A stretch of 64,000 nucleotides of DNA from Rutpela maculata (taxonomy: Eukaryota; Arthropoda; Insecta; Coleoptera; Cerambycidae): assembly GCA_936432065.2 (NCBI GenBank), contig OW386287.2, forward strand, positions 189,347,729-189,411,728. The letters run 5' to 3'. The notes beneath the pieces were generated by a model. It was not told the DNA's origin, made no database searches, and worked only from the letters and a program-made list of their open reading frames with translations. Of the stretch, positions 60,290 to 64,000 are shown in pieces. Each line of letters opens with the position of its first letter. Within the stretch, counting starts at the first letter, position 1. A program made the position numbers and the translations under genes.

Positions 60290-60941
60290 AAAAAACCGCT
60301 GCCCAAGAAATCACTACTTCCACATCCAGATTCTCTATCAAAGTCACTCACAACGAAAAAACTTTGTATGTGAAAATAATTGTTTATGGAACTTTAATAA
60401 TATAATATTTGAAATCCTCTACCCCAAAAACCCATAAAACGATACCCCACATCGGCAGTGGGGTGGGGGTGGTGACAGGGGGGTGGTAGTGGGGGGTGGA
60501 TGAAGTAAAAAATATTTTGAGGTTTCTGGTTCCTGTACATAAACTAAATCACATTTTTTTTCATCACCTTTAATAAGGAGATGGGGGTGGTAATGGGGGT
60601 GGCTAATGCCAAAAATTTTTTTGAGACCTTAGCTTCTCTTGTATATACTAAATACCAATTTCATGGACTCTTACCTGCTTGATTTACCCATTTACCCCAA
60701 TTTACCCCCCAACCCTTCGACGGAACAAGATGAAAATATAATCTAGTTCTAGATCTCGTTAAAGTACATATGTGTACCAAATTTCAAGTCAATATCTTAA
60801 ACGGTTCCAGAGTAAACGTGCGCACAAAAAAAGTTACAGACAGACAGACCGACAGACAGACCGACAGACAGACCGACAGACAGACAGAAAATTTTTTTTT
60901 TCTCTCAAACTTAAAATCTCGACGTTTCATGACATTTTAAG

Positions 60942-62177
60942 CAGAGATGGGTCAAGGAAACTTTCCAAAGGAAAGTTTCCAGGAAATTTTCGGAAGTTTC
61001 CGGAACGGAGTTTTGATAAAAATGAAAGTTTCCTTTAAAAATATTTGAATATTCCGAAAGTTTCCAAAATTCCGGGAAAGTTTCCTAATTTTTCACGAAT
61101 ATTTACAGTTGTTCTCATAAATTTGAAATTGCCGCCACGATGATCTAACATAACCTCAAACGCCACAAATCCAGTTTTAATTTGTTGATATTCTTTCGAA
61201 ATTATCAAAAATTAATCGGATGTTTGATGACGTAGAGTTTAATATGGTCACCGCTCGGATTATTACTATTGGCACAGAATTTCTCGAATTTCGTGCTATT
61301 GACTATGATCAAGGATGAGTTGACAGACATATAAGTTACGTTTATTTGTTTACCAGCACTATTGCTTCTCGATGAATAATATGTTGTTATAGTGGATGGT
61401 TTAATTTATTTTGTACACAGATAGAAATAAAGTTTTGAATCAAGTATATTTGTTTCATATATTACGCAAATAAATACTTTCTTCATATAAAACAATTAGT
61501 TTTGAATCAAACCTATTATTTCTCGCTACAAAAGTATTTGTCTTATATGAAGAAAATCCTTTATTTGCGTATATATGAAACAAATATTCTTGATTTAAAA
61601 CATTATTTCTATCTGTGATTGATTATTTTCTTGTTATTATTTTTTTAAGTGTTAAAATTTAAAATTAAATAAACATTTATTTATTATTTTATTTATTTGT
61701 TTTACACTTTTAATTCAATGTAACTATATAATATGAGATTTAGATGTTATTTCTGTCTTGCCTTCTACATTTCCGTTTCTGCACAAAATAGGAGTTGCAT
61801 ATGACATTTACATAAATTTTTAATTTTATAATCCACATATTTATCACATTATTTAAATTATTTTATTTATATTTAATTATTTAATAATTCAAACAAAACG
61901 AATTACTGGGTAACCACCCAATTTGCTCCATATTCTTCATATAGCACAGGGCACATATAGCGAGTGTCATATAATATCAGTTATTTGGTAAAAGTCTGTA
62001 AAAGTAATGTAAATAATATATTTATATGCACTTATTTGGTATCAAAATGAAGCTCAGATCATCACGAATCAGATTTCACCATAAAATAAACTCTGAATAT
62101 TCCCAATGGAAAGTTTCCAGGAAAGCTTCCTGGAAACTTTCGGAGTAATCAAAACTCCGGGAGTTTACCCATCTCTG
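60942..62177. mobile_element. non-autonomous hAT element, 1236 bp
   Basis: Terminal repeats CAGAGATGGGT and inverse, flanked by a perfect 8-bp duplication ATTTTAAG (60934-60941 and 62178-62185), the hallmark of hAT insertion. Both subterminal regions carry clusters of GGAAAGTTTCC-like palindromes: about six on the left, three on the right. These are candidate transposase-binding sites. No transposase frame. Confidence 0.92.
61419..61616. mobile_element. palindromic MITE nested in the hAT element
   Basis: ACAGATAGAAATAAAGTTTT at the left and its inverse ATTATTTCTATCTGTGAT at the right, with the arms continuing through TTTGTTTCATATAT and ACGCAAATAAA. About 200 bp, almost all stem. It is the youngest of three nested layers. 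Confidence 0.8.
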
Positions 62178-62256
62178 ATTTTAAGCCTATTTGGACAATA
62201 AAAATTTTTAAAAATCTGTTTGTCGTTACTATACTTCCACTGGACGTGGAAGTAAA

Positions 62257-63220
62257 AATTGCACAAGGATTAACTCGGTAAGCTTTTCGGATTATCATTT
62301 CTACTATTTTTGAGAATATCTATGTATTTTTGAGAATATCTATATATTTCAGCGAGTTCAGAGAATTTCCGAAACAAAAATCCAAATGCATTGGACTAAT
62401 ATGGTCATATAGCTTGTAAATGAGCCCCTCTATCACCCCCTTAAAACTTTCTATCGTGTTCCAAACACCCTGTATACTACATAATCAAGAAGTGCAGAAT
62501 TTCACAATGTTCCGTATCGTGTCAATGTAATGTTTCAACAGATAATGCGTAGGTTAGGTACATATTAAATATAACTTGGGATTTAAATTAGTCTCTTATC
62601 TTTTGTTGTACCGATGAATGACACAGATTTATATGCTGTTTTTACAAATTTTACGACACATTCATTCAAGTGAGATATATTGACAGTCCAGGGGGAATAC
62701 ATATTATATGAACAATATCTAATTCCGTGTAAAATATCGTTAATCATACTCGTTTTATTCTCATTTGAACTGCCCCAAATAATAATTTAAGCACCGTATT
62801 TACTTTCTGGTCTGGTCAAATTCTCAGTGCTTGTAATCTGTTTCAGGGACATTGTATTTTAAAACGTATAAAAAGGTGAATAATTGACCTACAAACGAAT
62901 TTCTCTCTATAAGTCCTTTAATAGCTTCAGTTACGAATATCTGATACAGCAATAAATAACCCTTTGTTTACCATCCTGTCCTCAAGTCACAAATCATCCG
63001 AGCGTGTAATAGCCATTATACGCAAGCTGAATACAATACTTTATCCACCACTATCGTATATTTTAACTGTTTTAATCGTTTTAAAATGAAAAAATAGAAT
63101 TAGTTTACAATAAAACTTTGTTTGACGTTTTAAACGTCAAACACGAAAACATGGACTCGCCCGTTCTTTATGAAAATTGCTAGTACCTGATTGGTCAAAG
63201 GTGCGTTAGAATGAGACGTT
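62257..63220. other. no gene recognised
   Basis: AT-rich. A near-perfect palindrome GTTTGACGTTTTAAACGTCA lies at about 63119-63142. Confidence 0.4.
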
Positions 63221-63224
63221 GATA

Positions 63225-63905
63225 ATACTAAATAATTTTATCACAGTTTTCGAAAGCACCTTGCTTGGTAATATCCCGACGCCGCCGTAGGCGGAGGCAT
63301 AGAAAATTTTTTGCAATTTATTTTATTTATTTTTATCTAATTCATAATTTCTGGTGCCGCAAAAGTCCATAAATGTATTCCAGATGTACTTTTTACTTTT
63401 AATTTTATTATATGGCGTATTTTCCTCTATTATTATATTTATCAAATAGTTATTTGCAGTGCCAAATCGTAATTGTAACATTGTCAAAAAATAAGTTATT
63501 GAACTGCCAAACTGAATGACATAAGTGATAATTTTTTACTAAATGTATTAACCAATCAAAATTTTGCATTTCATGTCATGTGTCAAAATTATCCAATCAG
63601 GAAATCCAATCATAAACGCGATAGCCAATGAGAGCCCGTTTTTTCATAACATTACACCAATCAAATGCCATTACTAGTGGTAATTCAACCTAGAGATCGG
63701 CTTTTGACAGTACCAATATGCAAAATTTATTGCTCTAATTTTTTGTGTCGTTACAGCGGTAAATACTGCGATAATTTTTTGACATATATGTTATGTTTTG
63801 TTTCGTGAAATGTTTTCCGCAAATAGGTTCATTCTTGCTTTTAAATTGTATCTATACATTTTTCTCTAGCTTATTGCTAACTGTTAACGTAAATTGTATT
63901 ATTGT
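63225..63905 (-). repeat. dispersed repeat family F, copy 2
   Basis: 63600-63780 is the inverse of 30115-30300 (AGCCAATGAGAGCCCGTTTT and TGCAAAATTTATTGCTCTAA). The CTAACTGTTAACGTAAATTG segment near 63875 matches the inverse of about 30075-30105. The left limit is approximate. Confidence 0.55.
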
Positions 63906-64000
63906 ATTATATATTATATAATAATATAAACATAACATAAGGCCAGTCACTAATTTCATGTTAAACACAAATGTACTTACGTATGGTAGGTAATCCATCA

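Larger units (their letters stand above)
60290..62256 (+). repeat. family E copy split by a hAT insertion
   Basis: 60290-60941 and 62178-62256 together form one family E unit, from ACCGCTGCCCAAGAAATCAC to CTTCCACTGGACGTGGAAG. Near 60837-60888 it has an ACAG/ACCG-type short tandem repeat that is also present, shorter, in other copies. The split by a precise insertion confirms its continuity. Confidence 0.8.

Noticed and set aside
1..64000. CRISPR arrays, bacterial operons, ribosome binding sites
   Set aside because: The sequence is eukaryotic in character; none of the tandem repeats has a direct-repeat/unique-spacer structure.

Overview
The window looks like gene-poor, AT-rich insect nuclear DNA, possibly from a beetle or another species with a large, repeat-rich genome; the order is inference. 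Evidence is the mix of insect-type non-LTR retrotransposon (LINE) remains, Helitrons with TC/CTAG ends, a hAT element, many fold-back and MITE-like elements, a 5S-rRNA-derived SINE, short GT-AG introns and almost no long reading frames. No intact single-copy host gene was recognised. Most open frames of 60-100 codons are by-products of repeats.

Layout. 1-8.1 kb: SINE fragments, a fold-back element, a terminal-inverted-repeat (TIR) element whose right end took part in a 482-bp tandem duplication, and a 1.7-kb fold-back inserted into the second duplicate. 8.36-12.44 kb: a 4-kb palindrome. 14.0-14.9 kb: two tandem 430-bp units made of inverted-repeat modules. 15.1-15.8 kb: a broken SWIM zinc-finger gene. 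16.77-22.65 kb: the main item, a DNA element with 298-bp near-identical TIRs carrying one large minus-strand gene. 22.9-25.2 kb: two Helitrons around a fold-back MITE. 25.6-32 kb: dispersed repeats, a second MITE copy and a fold-back built of internal repeats. 32.3-36.7 kb: a likely Crypton-type recombinase exon, a tRNA-like piece and a relic of a second nuclease/CXC gene. 38.3-43.3 kb: a 108-bp satellite and several copies of one repeat family between a distant inverted pair. 45.5-51 kb: LINE remains. 51-55.3 kb: nothing recognised. 55.3-63.9 kb: a fold-back family, a TIR element, and a repeat carrying a hAT element with an 8-bp target duplication, which itself holds a palindromic MITE.

The gene in the 16.77-22.65 kb element encodes, in order, N-terminal Cys/His zinc-binding motifs, a large region with conserved-looking Asp/His/Glu motifs that could be a diverged RNase-H-like (DDE) core, a FEN1/XPG/Asteroid-like nuclease domain with the acidic motif set, a 65-nt intron, and a Tesmin/TSO1-type CXC cysteine cluster with an acidic tail. 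Similar proteins occur, to my recollection, as uncharacterised multicopy proteins in animal genomes. I cannot name a described transposon superfamily with this architecture. The reading frame has one TAG and two single-base shifts although the TIRs differ at only 2 of 298 positions. A shorter, more decayed gene with the same nuclease-plus-CXC order lies at 35.9-36.7 kb.
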